Assembly: GCA_021779095.1 (NCBI GenBank)
Contig: JAJYBI010000005.1
Location: 109,120-173,119 of the forward strand
Length of the DNA: 64,000 bases
Reading direction: 5' to 3'
Source: Deltaproteobacteria bacterium
GTDB taxonomy: Bacteria > Desulfobacterota > Desulfuromonadia > Geobacterales > JAJYBI01
Of this stretch, positions 63,710 through 64,000 are shown piece after piece. The number at the start of each line of letters is the position of its first letter. Within the stretch, counting starts at the first letter, position 1. A model generated the notes under the pieces. That model made no database searches. It saw nothing but the letters and a program-made list of their open reading frames with translations, and had not been told where the DNA came from. The position numbers were made by a program, and so were the translations under genes.

Positions 63710-64000
63710 ATGTCTTGGGCTGTCAGGGACGAAATTGATTTATTGTGTTCCTCAACTGTCATACAAGCGCAGAAGGCGGCCAATCGGCCGCCTTTTTCGT
63801 CTTCTGCGGGAATTATGATCGTGTCCCAGTGGGACAGGATCAGATGTTCAATGCATCGTTGTTGTTCCAGTTTCGGGCTCGTCAGCTGAATCTGTGATGA
63901 CACAGCGGCTCTGGCAAGTCGCCAAGTGTATGATATAGCGCCACTTGTAGGCATTTTACGGTTCGGAAACCGTACGCTTTTCTGATAGTCAGTTTTGCCT
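63710..64000. other. Region after the ICMT-like gene, with terminator
   Basis: A stem GGCGGCC/GGCCGCC at about 63776-63797, followed by TTTTTCG, is an intrinsic terminator for the methyltransferase gene. The remaining 200 bp to the window end show no convincing gene. A minus-strand frame across 63421-63954 is mostly the shadow of the methyltransferase. Confidence 0.6.

Noticed and set aside
63421..63954. Minus-strand 177-codon frame at the right end
   Set aside because: Most of it is antisense to the ICMT-like gene. The unique part is short and crosses a terminator hairpin.

Overview
The window looks like a chromosome segment of a high-GC, metal-respiring deltaproteobacterium of the Geobacter group (Desulfuromonadia/Geobacterales). 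This is inferred, not proven. The basis is the gene set: an Mvh/Hdr-type hydrogenase operon, many hybrid histidine kinases and sigma-54 activators, bacteriohemerythrin, a MucR-type zinc finger, a TatD-radical SAM fusion, and neighbouring panB-panC-panD and maeB.

Left end (1-1,913): the 3' end of pgk, then tpiA, secG, tRNA-Leu(GAG) and tRNA-Gly(GCC). A 5.2-kb element (1,891-7,130) is inserted in the tRNA-Gly 3' end. It is bounded by an exact 24-bp direct repeat and has paired TTTCACC-type motifs just inside each end. It carries a tyrosine integrase, a MerR/excisionase-like helix-turn-helix protein, a 55-aa protein, an HUH/two-tyrosine replication endonuclease and two genes I do not recognise, one of them for a membrane protein.

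7,341-15,150 is one minus-strand operon, mostly joined by stop/start overlaps: TusA-like protein, a cysteine-rich hybrid histidine kinase, NiFe-hydrogenase small and large subunits, maturation protease, HdrA-like flavoprotein and MvhD. It would feed H2 electrons into a heterodisulfide-reductase-like, possibly bifurcating, complex whose HdrB/HdrC partners are not here. Next come a glycerophosphodiesterase, a second hybrid kinase, and an FAD oxidoreductase interrupted by one in-frame amber codon.

19,971-22,240 is a patchy accessory stretch: an AT-rich membrane protein, a REP-associated tyrosine transposase with 30-bp inverted ends, another AT-rich membrane protein, and an 83-bp copy of one transposase end. 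After it lie a DJ-1/PfpI protein, ettA, a ferritin-like protein, hrpB, a HAD phosphatase, a VanZ-like protein and tRNA-Gln/tRNA-Glu.

30,540-43,619 is a metal and envelope-stress region. A ZraSR-like pair sits beside a glycine-zipper lipoprotein. A second pair, whose regulator is frameshifted in a G tract, sits upstream of a cusC-cusB-cusA heavy-metal RND operon ending in a Met/His-rich periplasmic protein. 43,811-55,283 is mostly housekeeping: gluQ, ppnP, smpB, an amidohydrolase, panD/panC/panB, a GAF-chemoreceptor, a HIT protein and maeB. 55,390-62,320 holds a Wzi-like outer-membrane protein, the MucR protein, the TatD-radical SAM fusion, a Sel1 protein, an MFS transporter and hemerythrin. 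The right end is decayed: a MITE-like repeat, a MacB-type permease fragment and an AT-rich ICMT-family methyltransferase.

No CRISPR array or rRNA gene was seen.
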